DNA from: Streptomyces sp. NBC_00250
Lineage (GTDB): Bacteria > Actinomycetota > Actinomycetes > Streptomycetales > Streptomycetaceae
Assembly (NCBI RefSeq): GCF_036192275.1
Contig: NZ_CP108088.1
Coordinates: 4,713,501 to 4,777,500, forward strand
Direction of reading: 5' to 3'
Length of the DNA: 64,000 bases
Position 1 is the stretch's first letter. The number at the start of each line of letters is the position of its first letter. The notes beneath the pieces were generated by a model, which saw only the letters and a list, made by a program, of their open reading frames with translations, had not been told where the DNA came from and did no database searches. The translations under genes and the position numbers were made by a program. Positions 1-9,306 of this stretch are shown here, one piece after another.

Positions 1-2
1 GC

Positions 3-1199
3 TCTCCGTGGTTCCGGGCGACGAACGAGCCCGAGCCCGAGCCGATACCCGTGGACCCTTACGCGGTCCCTTCGCCGTACCAGGAACCGGCTCCGGCCCC
101 GTACCCCGAGCAGCCCTACCAGGAGCACCGGCAGCCCTACCAGGAGCCTCGACAGCCCTACCAGGAGCACCAGCAGCCCTACCGGGAACCCGAGTCCGGC
201 TACGAGACCCCTTACACAGCTCCCTACGCAGCTCCCCACGAGGCTCCCCGCGAGGACTCCTCCACGCCCTCGTACGAGCCGTACGAGGCGGTGGAGGTCC
301 CCCGGCCCTCAGCGAGCGACACGGCGGTTCTGGAGGCCGTGGAGGCCCTTCCCGGGCCCGGCCGGGCCGAGCGCCGGCGCGCCGCCAAGGGCGGTCGGGG
401 CAAGAGCCGCCGAGGCGGCCCGCCCGCCACCCCGTCCGGCGCCTCGCCGACCGCCCCGCCCGCGGCCCCGCTCTCCCGCGTCGAGGCCCGGCGTGCCGCC
501 CGCGCGGCCAAGGACAGCGTCGGCGTCGTCGCAAGCCGCGCCGTCGGGGAACTCTTCATCACCTTCGGCGTCGTCATGCTGCTCTTCGTCACCTACCAGC
601 TGTGGTGGACGAACATCCTCGCCGGTCAGGAGACCGACCGGGCCAAGGAGCAGATCGAGGACACCTGGGCCAACGGCGACGCCGAGAAGGACGACAGCAA
701 GCCGGGCGCCTTCGAGCCCGGCGAGGGCTTCGCCATCATGTACATCCCCAAGCTGGACGTCGTCGTCCCCGTCGCCGAGGGCATCAACAAGGCCAAGGTC
801 CTCGACAAGGGCATGGTCGGCCACTACTCCGACGGCAAGCTCAAGACCGCCATGCCCGCCGACAAGCAGGGCAACTTCGCGGTCGCCGGCCACCGCAACA
901 CCCACGGCGAGCCGTTCCGGTACATCAACCAGCTGAAGCCCGGCGACCCGATCGTCGTCGAGACCCGGAACGCGTACTACACCTACGAGATGGCGAGCAT
1001 CCTGCCGCAGACATCGCCCTCCAACGTCTCCGTGATCGACCCGGTGCCGAAGGGCTCGGGCTTCACGAAGGCGGGCCGGTTCATCACGCTGACCACCTGC
1101 ACACCCGAGTTCACCAGCACCTACCGCATGATCGTGTGGGGCAAGCTGGTCGAGGAACGCCCGCGCAGCCAGGGAAAGCCGAAAGCGCTCGTAGGCTGA
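3..1199 (+). CDS. srtE1: Class E sortase (SrtE1-like), 5' end outside the window
   Basis: Cell-surface transpeptidase that cuts LAXTG-type sorting signals, such as those of the long chaplins, and links the protein to peptidoglycan. The N-terminal part is long, cytoplasmic and low-complexity, rich in Pro, Tyr, Gln and Glu with repeated PYQE units. One membrane anchor (GELFITFGVVMLLFVTYQLW) follows, then the sortase barrel with the catalytic His in AGHRNTHGEP and the catalytic Cys in TLTTCTPEF; a conserved Arg follows in TYRMIVWG. The frame stays open to base 3 with the same composition, so the GTG at 51 may be internal and the gene probably starts upstream. A second sortase follows 37 bp downstream, the srtE1-srtE2 order known from S. 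coelicolor. Confidence 0.9.
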   Translation, partial: SPWFRATNEPEPEPIPVDPYAVPSPYQEPAPAPYPEQPYQEHRQPYQEPRQPYQEHQQPYREPESGYETPYTAPYAAPHEAPREDSSTPSYEPYEAVEVPRPSASDTAVLEAVEALPGPGRAERRRAAKGGRGKSRRGGPPATPSGASPTAPPAAPLSRVEARRAARAAKDSVGVVASRAVGELFITFGVVMLLFVTYQLWWTNILAGQETDRAKEQIEDTWANGDAEKDDSKPGAFEPGEGFAIMYIPKLDVVVPVAEGINKAKVLDKGMVGHYSDGKLKTAMPADKQGNFAVAGHRNTHGEPFRYINQLKPGDPIVVETRNAYYTYEMASILPQTSPSNVSVIDPVPKGSGFTKAGRFITLTTCTPEFTSTYRMIVWGKLVEERPRSQGKPKALVG

Positions 1200-1236
1200 G
1201 ACCCCACACCTCCGGACGGGACGACGGGACGACCTA

Positions 1237-1911
1237 GTGGCACGCGTGCGTAATCGGATCGCCGGGATCATCAGCCTCTTCGGTGAACTCCTCATCACGG
1301 CGGGCGTGGTGCTCGGCCTCTTCGTCGTCTACTCCCTGTGGTGGACGAACGTCCTCGCCGACCGTGCCGCGGACCAGGACGGCGCCCAGGTCCGCGACCG
1401 CTGGGCCGACGGACCCGGAGCGCTCGACACCAAGGACGGCATCGGCTTCCTGCACGTGCCGGCGATGAAGAACGGTGAGGTCCTGGTCAAGCAGGGCACC
1501 GGCAGCGACAACCTCAACAACGGCGTTGCCGGCTACTACACCGACCCGATCAAGTCCGCGCTCCCGCAGGACAAGCAGGGCAACTTCACGCTCGCCGCGC
1601 ACCGGGACGGCCACGGCGCCAAGTTCCACAACATCCACAAGTTGAAGAACGGCGACGCGATCGTCTTCGAGTCCAAGGACACCTGGTACATCTACAAGGT
1701 CTACAAGACCCTGCCGGAGACCACGAAGTACAACGTGGACGTCCTCCAGCCCGTGCCGAAGGAGTCCGGCAAGAACAAGCCCGGCCGGTTCATCACCCTG
1801 ACCACCTGCACCCCCATGTACACCTCCGACTTCCGGTACATCGTCTGGGGCGAGCTGGAGCGCACGGAGAGGGTCGACCGCGACCGGACCCCTCCGGCGG
1901 AGCTTCGCTGA
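1237..1911 (+). CDS. srtE2: Class E sortase (SrtE2-like)
   Basis: Second surface-protein sortase, 224 aa, with a short cytoplasmic N-terminus. A membrane anchor lies at about residues 9-32 (SLFGELLITAGVVLGLFVVY), followed by the sortase domain with His in AAHRDGHGAKF and Cys in TLTTCTPMYTSDF, and an Arg in DFRYIVWG. The start is GTG. It closely resembles the upstream sortase across the catalytic domain but lacks its repeat-rich N-terminal extension, which suggests tandem duplication and a division of substrates. The gene ends just before a perfect hairpin that separates it from the convergent pknB. Confidence 0.93.
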   Translation: MARVRNRIAGIISLFGELLITAGVVLGLFVVYSLWWTNVLADRAADQDGAQVRDRWADGPGALDTKDGIGFLHVPAMKNGEVLVKQGTGSDNLNNGVAGYYTDPIKSALPQDKQGNFTLAAHRDGHGAKFHNIHKLKNGDAIVFESKDTWYIYKVYKTLPETTKYNVDVLQPVPKESGKNKPGRFITLTTCTPMYTSDFRYIVWGELERTERVDRDRTPPAELR

Positions 1912-1929
1912 GGTGACCGAAGAGGACCG

Positions 1930-1974
1930 AAGGGGAGAGCCCCGGCATCCACTGGATGCCGGGGCTCTCCCCTT
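1930..1974. terminator. Bidirectional hairpin terminator between srtE2 and pknB
   Basis: Perfect inverted repeat with 22-bp arms and a 1-nt loop, GC-rich in the middle and flanked by AAGG/CCTT. It sits between two convergent stop codons, so it can end both transcripts. Confidence 0.85.
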
Positions 1975-1992
1975 CGAACGGTCGCGGGGGCG

Positions 1993-4011
1993 TCAGTCGA
2001 AGAAGCCGCCGCCGCCGTCGCCGGGGTTCCCGTTGTTGCCGCCGTTGCCTCCGCCACCGATCGTGTAGACGGTGATCGAGGTGCCGGGGTTGACCATGGA
2101 GTTCGCGGCCGGGTTCGTGCCGAGCACCATCGCGTCCTCCTTGTCGGAGCCCTCCTGGACGACGACCAGGTTCAGGGCCTCAAGCTGCGCCTTGACGTCC
2201 TTGAACGGCCTGTTCGTCAGATCGCCGGGAATCTGCACCTGGGTCTGCTGCGGGCCCTTGGAGACCTTGAGCGTGATCTGGACTTCCTTGGACTGGTCCG
2301 AGGGGCCCTGAGGAGTCTGGTCGACGACCGTGCCCGCGGGCTGGTCGTTGTCCACCTCCTCCTTGACGATGTTGCTGAAGCCGACCCCGTTCAGCTGCTG
2401 AACGGCCTGGTCGTAGCTCCGGTTCTTCACATCCGGGAGCTGGAGCAGCTTCTGCTTCGCGACGGTGATCGTCACCTCGGAGTTCTTCTCCGCCTTGGTG
2501 AGACCGTCCGGGTTCTGCCGCAGGACCGTGCCGGGGTCCTCGTCGGACTCCTCCTGCACGACCTTGACCTTGAAGCCCTTGTCCTTCAGGGTCTCCTCGG
2601 CGCGCTCCTGGGACTGCTCGACGACGTCCGGGACCTCGGCGAGGGGGGCGCCCTCGGAGACGTACACCTGGATCGTGGCGCCGGTGTCCATCTTCGCGGC
2701 GTTCTCCGCGACCGGGGACTGGCGGCAGATGGAGCCCTTGGGCTGGTCGCAGCGCTCGGTGCCGGCCTCCTGCAGCTTCACCTCGGAGTTGGTCGCGTTC
2801 CCGTTCGCCGCCTCCAGGGTCAGACCGACCAGCTGCGGGACGGTGACCTGCCGGACGCCGTCCTTCTTCTCGAAGAGGGAGACGCCGATGAAGATCGCAC
2901 CGACGAGCACCAGGATGCCCGCGAGGACCAGCAGGATCGTCGAGGTGTTCGACTTCTTCTGGCCGCCGCGACGGCGGTCCGGGCGGTCGTCGTAGCCGTA
3001 GCCACCGTCGTCCGCGTTGATCGGGGGCAGCATCGAGGTCTGGCCTGCCGGGTCGGCCTGGCGCAGCGCCGTGGTCGGCTGGTCCTCCGGGTAGCCGCCG
3101 TAGCCCCCGCCGTAGGCGGGCGCGCTCCCCATGCCCATCCCCATGCCCATCGCGGCGGCGGCCGCGACCGGCTGACCGTCGAGGCAGGCCTCGATGTCCG
3201 CGCGCATCTCGTCGGCGGACTGGTAGCGGTAGTCGGGGTCCTTGACCAGCGCCTTGAGGACGATGGCGTCCATCTCGGGCGTGATCTCGGGGTCGAAGTT
3301 GCTCGGCGGCTGCGGCTCCTCGCGGACGTGCTGGTACGCGACCGCGACCGGGGAGTCACCGATGAACGGGGGACGGACGGTGAGGAGCTCGTACAGCAGG
3401 CAGCCCGTGGAGTACAGGTCGGAGCGGGCGTCGACCTGCTCGCCCTTGGCCTGCTCCGGGGAGAGGTACTGGGCCGTACCGATCACCGCGGCGGTCTGCG
3501 TCATGGTCATGCCGGAGTCGCCCATGGCGCGTGCGATGCCGAAGTCCATGACCTTGACCTGGCCGGTGCGCGTCAGCATGACGTTCGCCGGCTTGATGTC
3601 ACGGTGCACGATGCCGGCGCGGTGCGAGTACTCCAGCGCCTGGAGGATGCCGACCGTCATCTCGAGCGTGCGCTCGGGCAGCAGCTTGCGCCCGGAGTGC
3701 AGCAGCTCACGCAGGGTCGACCCGTCGACGTACTCCATCACGATGTACGGGATGGAGACCCCGTCGACGTAGTCCTCGCCGGTGTCGTAGACCGCGACGA
3801 TCGCCGGATGGTTCAGCGAGGCGGCGGACTGTGCCTCACGGCGGAACCGGGCCTGGAAGGACGGGTCGCGGGCCAGGTCGGCCCGCAGCGTCTTCACGGC
3901 GACGGTGCGGCCGAGCCGGGTGTCCTGTCCGAGGTACACCTCGGCCATGCCACCACGGCCGAGCACCGAGCCCAGCTCGTACCGGCCGCCGAGGCGACGC
4001 GGCTCTTCCAT
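1993..4011 (-). CDS. pknB: Membrane Ser/Thr protein kinase with PASTA domains (PknB)
   Basis: Hanks-type kinase that senses muropeptides or lipid II and phosphorylates cell-wall and division proteins, including FHA partners. Visible parts: glycine loop GRGGMAEVYLG, Lys40 in VAVKTLR, HRD (Asp138) in HRDIKPANV, DFG (Asp156), and an activation loop with Thr169 and Thr171 in GMTMTQT. A juxtamembrane low-complexity segment follows, then a single membrane span at about 357-380, four extracellular PASTA repeats (about 385-655) and a Gly/Asn-rich tail. I chose the ATG giving MEEPRRLGG, which has a purine-rich stretch upstream; the frame is open 12 codons further. It heads the conserved kinase-PBP-RodA-phosphatase-FHA set, which counteracts and reads its signal. 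Confidence 0.95.
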   Translation of the reverse strand: MEEPRRLGGRYELGSVLGRGGMAEVYLGQDTRLGRTVAVKTLRADLARDPSFQARFRREAQSAASLNHPAIVAVYDTGEDYVDGVSIPYIVMEYVDGSTLRELLHSGRKLLPERTLEMTVGILQALEYSHRAGIVHRDIKPANVMLTRTGQVKVMDFGIARAMGDSGMTMTQTAAVIGTAQYLSPEQAKGEQVDARSDLYSTGCLLYELLTVRPPFIGDSPVAVAYQHVREEPQPPSNFDPEITPEMDAIVLKALVKDPDYRYQSADEMRADIEACLDGQPVAAAAAMGMGMGMGSAPAYGGGYGGYPEDQPTTALRQADPAGQTSMLPPINADDGGYGYDDRPDRRRGGQKKSNTSTILLVLAGILVLVGAIFIGVSLFEKKDGVRQVTVPQLVGLTLEAANGNATNSEVKLQEAGTERCDQPKGSICRQSPVAENAAKMDTGATIQVYVSEGAPLAEVPDVVEQSQERAEETLKDKGFKVKVVQEESDEDPGTVLRQNPDGLTKAEKNSEVTITVAKQKLLQLPDVKNRSYDQAVQQLNGVGFSNIVKEEVDNDQPAGTVVDQTPQGPSDQSKEVQITLKVSKGPQQTQVQIPGDLTNRPFKDVKAQLEALNLVVVQEGSDKEDAMVLGTNPAANSMVNPGTSITVYTIGGGGNGGNNGNPGDGGGGFFD

Positions 4012-4087
4012 AGCTAATCCAGCCCTCTCCGTCTGTCCCGACCGCACCCATGGGTGGTCCGGCGGTGTGTGCTGTTCGCGGATACGG

Positions 4088-4124
4088 TACCGGCCCCGGG
4101 AAGACGATCCGCCCGGGGCCGGTA
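4088..4124. terminator. Hairpin between pbpA and pknB
   Basis: Thirteen-base perfect arms (TACCGGCCCCGGG and its complement) around an 11-nt loop lie in the roughly 155-bp gap between pbpA and pknB, both on the minus strand. It may attenuate read-through from pbpA into pknB, so that pknB is partly uncoupled from the upstream genes. Confidence 0.5.
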
Positions 4125-4166
4125 GCTGATACCTGACCGGTACCTGGCACGTACGGGGCCGAGACG

Positions 4167-5633
4167 TCAGCCCCGGGTCTTCAGGACCGCCTTCATCACG
4201 GCCTTCGCGATCGGCGCGGCCAGGCCGCCACCGCTGATGTCCTCACGGTCGGTGCCCGCCGAGTCCTCGACGACGACGGCGACCGCGACCGGGGAACCCT
4301 CGGCGGTCTTCGCGTACGAGATGAACCAGGCGTAGGGGCGCTTCGCGTTCTTGGCGCCGTGCTGGGCCGTACCCGTCTTGCCGCCGACCTTCACGCCGTC
4401 CATGTTCAGGTCGGCGTTGCCACCGGTGCCGTTGGTGACGACGCTCTCCATCATCTGCTGGAGCAGCTGGGCGTTCTCCTGCGAGACCGGCCGGCTCATC
4501 TCCTCCGGCTCGGTCTTCTTGAGCAGGTCGACGTTGGGGGCGCGCAGCTCGTCGATCATGTACGGCTTCATCAGCTTGCCGTCGTTGGCGATCGCCGCTG
4601 TGACCATTGCCATCTGGAGCGGGGTGGTCGCGGTGTTGAACTGGCCGATGGAGGAGAGCGCGTTGCCACCGCGGTCGGCCGTCTTGTCGTAGACCGAGGC
4701 GGAGGAACGGACCGGGGTGAACTGCTCGGCGTTGAAGCCGAACTTCTCGGCCATCTCCACCATCTTGTCGCGGCCGACGTCGTCGCCGAGCTTCGCGAAG
4801 ACCGAGTTGCAGGAGATGTCGAGGGCACGCTTCAGGCTGGCGTCGGCACAGCCGCTGGCGTGGTTCTTCATGGGCACGCGGGAGAGCGGGATCTTCCAGC
4901 CCTCGGGGGTGTCGGTCGCCGCGTTGATGTCCTTGACCTTGCCGTTCTCAAGAGCGGCGGCGGCGGTCACGACCTTGAAGACGGAACCGGGCGGGTAGAT
5001 CTCTCGGATCGCCCGGTTCAGCTTCGGCTTGCTCTTGTCCTTCTCCAGCGCCACCCAGGCCTTCTCGTCCTTGCGCGAGTAGCCGGCGAAGGAGGTCGGG
5101 TCGTACGAGGGGGTGGACGCCATCGCCAGGATCTTGCCGGTCTTCGGCTCGATGGCGACGACGGCGCCGGTCTTGCTGCCGAGGCCCTCGAAGGCGGCCT
5201 TCTGGGCGGCCCCGCTGAGGGTGGTGACGACGTCGCCGCCCTTCTTCTTCTCACCGGTGAACATGGCGAGCGTGCGGTCGAAGAAGAGCCGGTCGTCGTT
5301 GCCGGTGAGGATGCCGTCCTCGATCTTCTCGATCTGGTTGGCGTCGTAGGCCTGCGAGGCGTAACCGGTGACCGGGGCCCACATGGGGCCGTCGGTGTAG
5401 GTGCGCTTGTACTTGAAGTACTCGTCCTTGGAGTCGACGGAGCCGGTGATCGGCTTGCCGTCGACGATGATGTTGCCGCGCTCGTTCGCGTATCGCTCGA
5501 TCCGGACACGGGTGTTCTTGGGGTGGGCGTTGAGTTCGTCGGCTCGGACGAACTGGACCCAGTTGTCCCGCAGGAGCAGGGCGAGGATGAGCAGGCCGCA
5601 GAAGATCGCGACCCGGCGCAGCGGCTTGTTCAC
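4167..5633 (-). CDS. pbpA: Class B penicillin-binding protein (PbpA), peptidoglycan transpeptidase
   Basis: Cross-links peptidoglycan outside the membrane together with the RodA/FtsW partner encoded just upstream. One N-terminal signal anchor (about residues 8-23) leads into a short non-penicillin-binding domain and the transpeptidase domain. Its three active-site motifs are visible: SVFK in PPGSVFKVV, SCN in DISCNSVFAKLG, and KTGT in GGKTGTAQHG. At 488 aa it is the usual size for the actinobacterial PbpA branch. The start is GTG, and the 4-bp overlap with the stop of the preceding gene (GTGA) implies translational coupling. Confidence 0.95.
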   Translation of the reverse strand: MNKPLRRVAIFCGLLILALLLRDNWVQFVRADELNAHPKNTRVRIERYANERGNIIVDGKPITGSVDSKDEYFKYKRTYTDGPMWAPVTGYASQAYDANQIEKIEDGILTGNDDRLFFDRTLAMFTGEKKKGGDVVTTLSGAAQKAAFEGLGSKTGAVVAIEPKTGKILAMASTPSYDPTSFAGYSRKDEKAWVALEKDKSKPKLNRAIREIYPPGSVFKVVTAAAALENGKVKDINAATDTPEGWKIPLSRVPMKNHASGCADASLKRALDISCNSVFAKLGDDVGRDKMVEMAEKFGFNAEQFTPVRSSASVYDKTADRGGNALSSIGQFNTATTPLQMAMVTAAIANDGKLMKPYMIDELRAPNVDLLKKTEPEEMSRPVSQENAQLLQQMMESVVTNGTGGNADLNMDGVKVGGKTGTAQHGAKNAKRPYAWFISYAKTAEGSPVAVAVVVEDSAGTDREDISGGGLAAPIAKAVMKAVLKTRG

Positions 5634-7069
5634 GGACGGACCACCTGGGTCATTTCGGCGTCGGGGGACGGGGCGGGCGCGGGCGCGGGGCGCCGCGCGG
5701 TGTCGCTGATCCGGATCAGGATGCCGATCAGAGCCCAGTTGGCGATCACCGAAGAACCGCCGTACGCGAGGAACGGCATGGTCATACCGGTGAGCGGGAT
5801 GAGACCCATCACACCGCCGGCGACGACGAAGATCTGGAGTGCGAAGGCACCGGAGAGGCCCATCGCGAGCAGCTTGCCGAAGGGGTCACGGGCGGCGAGG
5901 GCGGTGCGGACACCACGCTCGACGATCAGCCCGTAGAGGAGCAGGAAGACCATCACACCGGCGAGGCCGAGCTCCTCGCCGACGGTGGCGAAGATGAAGT
6001 CGGAGTTGGCGGCGAACCCGATCAGGTCGGAGTTGCCCTGGCCGAGGCCGGTGCCGAGGATGCCGCCGGAGCCGAAGGACATCAGCACCTGGGTCATCTG
6101 GTCACACGCGTTCAGCATGTTGGGGTCGGTGGCCGTCTCCAGGCACTCGAACGGGTCGAGCCAGGCCGCCACACGGGACTGCACGTGGCTGGCCGTGGAG
6201 CCGACGATCACCGCGCCGGCCACGGCCATCAGCAGACCCATGACGATCCAGCTGGTCCGCTCGGTCGCCACGTACAGCATGATCACGAACATGCCGAAGA
6301 ACAGCAGCGAGGTACCGAGGTCGTTCTCGAAGACCAGGATGAGGAGGCTGACCGCCCAGATCGTGAGGATCGGGCCGAGGTCACGGCCGCGCGGCAGGTA
6401 GAGCCCCATGAAGCGACGGCTGGCCAGGGCCAGAGCGTCCCGCTTCACCATGAGATAGCCGGAGAAGAAGACCGCGAGGACCAGCTTGGCGAACTCACCG
6501 GGCTGGATGGAGAAGCCGCCGACGTTGATCCAGATCTTGGCGCCGAAGACATCCGTGCCGAGGCCCGGGACGAGCGGCAGCAACAGCAGGACGAGGGAGA
6601 CCGCCATGGAGATGTACGTGTAGCGCTGGAGGACGCGGTGGTCCTTCAGGAGCAGCAGCACGCCCACGAACATGGCGATGCCGATGGCCGAGTACATCAT
6701 CTGGCTGGGTGCGTCGGGACTGAAGCTGTTGTACCGGCTCATCGAGGTGGCGATCAGCCGCGGCGACTGGTCGAGCCGCCAGATCAGCACCAGGCCCATG
6801 CCGTTGAGCAGGGTCGCCAGGGGCAGCAGCAGCGGGTCCGCGTACGGGGCCCACTTCCGCACCACCAGGTGCGCGACGCCCGCCAGCAGGGCGAGCCCGA
6901 GCCCGTACCCGGCCATGCCGGCCGGGACCTTGCCGTCGATGGCCAGGCCCACGTTGAGGTAGGCGAACACCGGGATGACAACGGCGAACGCCAGCAGCGC
7001 CAGCTCGGTGTTGCGGCGGCTCGGCGCCTCGATCGCGCCGATGGTGGTCGTGTTGGTGACAACGCTCAT
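5630..7069 (-). CDS. rodA: SEDS-family peptidoglycan polymerase (RodA/FtsW)
   Basis: Polytopic membrane glycosyltransferase that polymerises lipid II, working with the class B PBP encoded next. The 479-aa protein has about ten to twelve hydrophobic spans. The SEDS signature is seen in the stretch with ENDLGTSLLFFGMF and near the C-terminus in LIPLTGMTMPFLAYGGSS. I start at the ATG of MSVVTNTTT, 26 bp after pstP; the frame is open much further upstream, but that part overlaps pstP and has no membrane-protein character. Its place between pstP and pbpA matches the actinobacterial pstP-rodA-pbpA order. FtsW-like naming is also used for this ortholog. Confidence 0.93.
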   Translation of the reverse strand: MSVVTNTTTIGAIEAPSRRNTELALLAFAVVIPVFAYLNVGLAIDGKVPAGMAGYGLGLALLAGVAHLVVRKWAPYADPLLLPLATLLNGMGLVLIWRLDQSPRLIATSMSRYNSFSPDAPSQMMYSAIGIAMFVGVLLLLKDHRVLQRYTYISMAVSLVLLLLPLVPGLGTDVFGAKIWINVGGFSIQPGEFAKLVLAVFFSGYLMVKRDALALASRRFMGLYLPRGRDLGPILTIWAVSLLILVFENDLGTSLLFFGMFVIMLYVATERTSWIVMGLLMAVAGAVIVGSTASHVQSRVAAWLDPFECLETATDPNMLNACDQMTQVLMSFGSGGILGTGLGQGNSDLIGFAANSDFIFATVGEELGLAGVMVFLLLYGLIVERGVRTALAARDPFGKLLAMGLSGAFALQIFVVAGGVMGLIPLTGMTMPFLAYGGSSVIANWALIGILIRISDTARRPAPAPAPSPDAEMTQVVRP

Positions 7070-7095
7070 GGTGGTGAAAGGCCCCCTACGGGTGC

Positions 7096-8589
7096 TTACT
7101 GCTTGCCGCAGTTCGAGGCCAGCTTCTGCTCCTCCGCGGTGAGGGTGGGACCCGGGGTCGGAGCGGCTGTGGTGGGCTTGGATTCGGGTTTGGCGGCGCC
7201 GTCCGGCGTCTCGGCCGGCGGCTTGCTCGCCTGGTCGGCGGCCTTCTCGGCGGCGGCACGGCGCTGCTCGGTCTTCTTGCAGGCCGAGGCCTGCACGGCC
7301 AGCTCGGAGATCTTCGTCTCGGCCTTGGCGAGGCTGCCGCCCGTGATCGTGTCCTCGACCTGCTTCTGCTGGTAGTCGGGGAGGTACTTGAGTTCGATCT
7401 CGGGGTGGTCCTTCTCGACCTTCGACAGCGAGACCCACGCGAGGTCCTGGCTGATGCCCTGGTACAGCGCCACGTGCTGGTCCTTGGACCCGACGAAGTA
7501 CTGGGTCTGCGTCCAGCGCCAGCCGCCGTACAGCCCGCCGCCGATGACCGCGAGGACGAGGATCAGGAAGAAGGAGCGCTTCAGCCACTTGCGGCCCTTG
7601 CGCGGCTTCACGAAGTCGTCGTCCGTGTACGACTCGAAGGAGCCCTGCGGGGGCATTCCGCCGTAGCCGTGGTCGTCGCCGCTTCCGGGCGGGCCGAACC
7701 CGCCGGCGGGCGGCTGCTGGTGCGGGGCCGGGCGGCCGAGTCCGGAGGCGCGGCCCGCGGGGGTCTGCATGGCCCCGCCGTCGTTCAGCTGGGCGGCCTG
7801 GTTCTCGGCGACCGCGCCCACGATGACCGGGGTGTCGCTGAGGTGACCGGCGAGGGTGTCGCCGCCGTCGACGTCCAGGACGTCGGCGACGATCACCGTG
7901 ATGTTGTCGGGGCCGCCGCCGCGCAGGGCGAGCTGGATCAGCTCCTGCACGGTCTCCTGGGGGCCCTGGTAGCTGGCGAGGGTGTCCTCGAGCGTCTGGT
8001 GCGAGACCACGCCGGACAGGCCGTCGGAGCAGATCAGATAGCGGTCGCCGGCCCGGACCTCGCGGATGGAGAGGTCGGGTTCGACGTGGTCACCGCTGCC
8101 GAGCGCGCGCATGAGGAGCGAGCGCTGCGGGTGGGTGGTGGCCTCTTCCTCGGTGATCCGGCCCTCGTCGACGAGCCGCTGCACCCAGGTGTGGTCCTGG
8201 GTGATCTGGGTCAGCACGCCGTCGCGGAGCAGATAGGCGCGCGAGTCGCCGACGTGCACGAGCCCGAGCCGCTGGCCGGTCCACAGCAGGGCGGTGAGCG
8301 TGGTGCCCATGCCTTCGAGCTGCGGGTCCTCCTCGACCATCATCCGGAGCTGGTCGTTGGCGCGCTGCACCGCCGTACCGAGCGAGGTGAGGATGTCGGA
8401 GCCGGGGACGTCGTCGTCGAGGGTGACGAGGGTGGAGATCACCTCGGACGAGGCGACCTCACCGGCGGCCTGGCCGCCCATGCCGTCGGCGATGGCGAGC
8501 AGCCTGGGCCCGGCGTAGCCGGAGTCCTCGTTGCCCTCGCGGATCATGCCCTTGTGCGAGCCCGCGGCGAATCGCAGGGACAGAGTCAT
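7096..8589 (-). CDS. pstP: Membrane-anchored PP2C-type Ser/Thr protein phosphatase (PstP)
   Basis: Dephosphorylates PknB and its substrates. The N-terminal cytoplasmic PP2C domain (about residues 1-235) shows the metal-binding motifs EDSGYAG, ADGMGGQAAGEVAS, GDSRAYLLRDG, CSDGLSG and GGPDNITVIVADV. A Gly/Pro-rich linker follows, then one membrane span (FFLILVLAVIGGGLYGGW) and a small extracytoplasmic tail rich in Lys, Ala and Pro. I chose MTLSLRFAAGSHKGMIREGNEDS as the start because it fits the family N-terminus and is preceded by GGCAGG; the frame is open 20 codons more. Confidence 0.94.
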   Translation of the reverse strand: MTLSLRFAAGSHKGMIREGNEDSGYAGPRLLAIADGMGGQAAGEVASSEVISTLVTLDDDVPGSDILTSLGTAVQRANDQLRMMVEEDPQLEGMGTTLTALLWTGQRLGLVHVGDSRAYLLRDGVLTQITQDHTWVQRLVDEGRITEEEATTHPQRSLLMRALGSGDHVEPDLSIREVRAGDRYLICSDGLSGVVSHQTLEDTLASYQGPQETVQELIQLALRGGGPDNITVIVADVLDVDGGDTLAGHLSDTPVIVGAVAENQAAQLNDGGAMQTPAGRASGLGRPAPHQQPPAGGFGPPGSGDDHGYGGMPPQGSFESYTDDDFVKPRKGRKWLKRSFFLILVLAVIGGGLYGGWRWTQTQYFVGSKDQHVALYQGISQDLAWVSLSKVEKDHPEIELKYLPDYQQKQVEDTITGGSLAKAETKISELAVQASACKKTEQRRAAAEKAADQASKPPAETPDGAAKPESKPTTAAPTPGPTLTAEEQKLASNCGKQ

Positions 8590-8768
8590 GCGCACCTGCC
8601 CTGTCGACGCCGCATCGGGGTACGGCCGGTCTCGACCCACACTGCCCACCCTCCGGTCGCTCCGGTCACGCCGGTCGCTTCAGTCGCTCCGGTCGGGAGC
8701 GCGGCACAGCCTGTGGCGGGGACCGTCCCGACTCGCTCGCTCCGCTCGCGCCTATTCATGATGTAGCA

Positions 8769-9296
8769 CTACTTCCGCAGCTCGATGACGGTCTTGCCGA
8801 TGCGGATCGGCGCGCCCAGCGGAACGGGTGTCGCGGTGGTGAGACGGGTCCGGTCGAGATACGTGCCGTTGGTGGACCCGAGATCCTCGACGATCCACTG
8901 GCCGTCCCGGTCCGGGTAGATCCTGGCGTGCCTGCTGGACGCGTAGTCGTCGTCCAGCACGATCGTCGAATCGTGCGCCCGGCCCAGCGTGATCGTCTGC
9001 CCCTGGAGGGCGACGGTCGTGCCGGTGAGGGTGCCTTCGGACACGACCAGCTTGGTCGGGGCGCCGCGGCGCTGCCGCCCACCGCCCGCGGGCTGCTGGC
9101 CGCGCTGCTGCGGCGGCGCGGCGGCCTGCCGCGCCTGCTGCTGCTGCTGAGGTCGCGCCTCCTGGCGCCGCGAACCGCGCTGGGTGACCCGCGTACCGAA
9201 GAGGTCGCTGCGGATGACCTGGACGGCCACGATGACGAACAGCCACAGAACGGCCAGGAAACCCAACCGCATGACCGTCAGGGTCAGCTCTGACAT
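8769..9296 (-). CDS. fhaB: Membrane-anchored FHA-domain protein (FhaB)
   Basis: Phosphothreonine-binding adaptor that reads the kinase signal at the membrane. The 175-aa protein has an N-terminal membrane helix (about residues 8-27), a basic Gln/Arg/Pro-rich linker, and a C-terminal FHA domain with LGRAHDSTIVLDDDYASSRHARI and DLGSTNGTYLD. These contain the conserved GR, SSRH and STNG phosphopeptide-binding residues. It lies 10 bp after fhaA and 179 bp before pstP; the gap to pstP carries degenerate CCGGTCGCT repeats and no clear gene. Confidence 0.93.
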   Translation of the reverse strand: MSELTLTVMRLGFLAVLWLFVIVAVQVIRSDLFGTRVTQRGSRRQEARPQQQQQARQAAAPPQQRGQQPAGGGRQRRGAPTKLVVSEGTLTGTTVALQGQTITLGRAHDSTIVLDDDYASSRHARIYPDRDGQWIVEDLGSTNGTYLDRTRLTTATPVPLGAPIRIGKTVIELRK

Positions 9297-9306
9297 TGCC
9301 CCCGCT

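Noticed and set aside
6185..8766. Long open frames antisense to rodA and pstP
   Set aside because: They mirror third-position GC bias of real genes, have Arg/Gly/Val/Asp-rich translations without domains, and overlap well-supported conserved genes.
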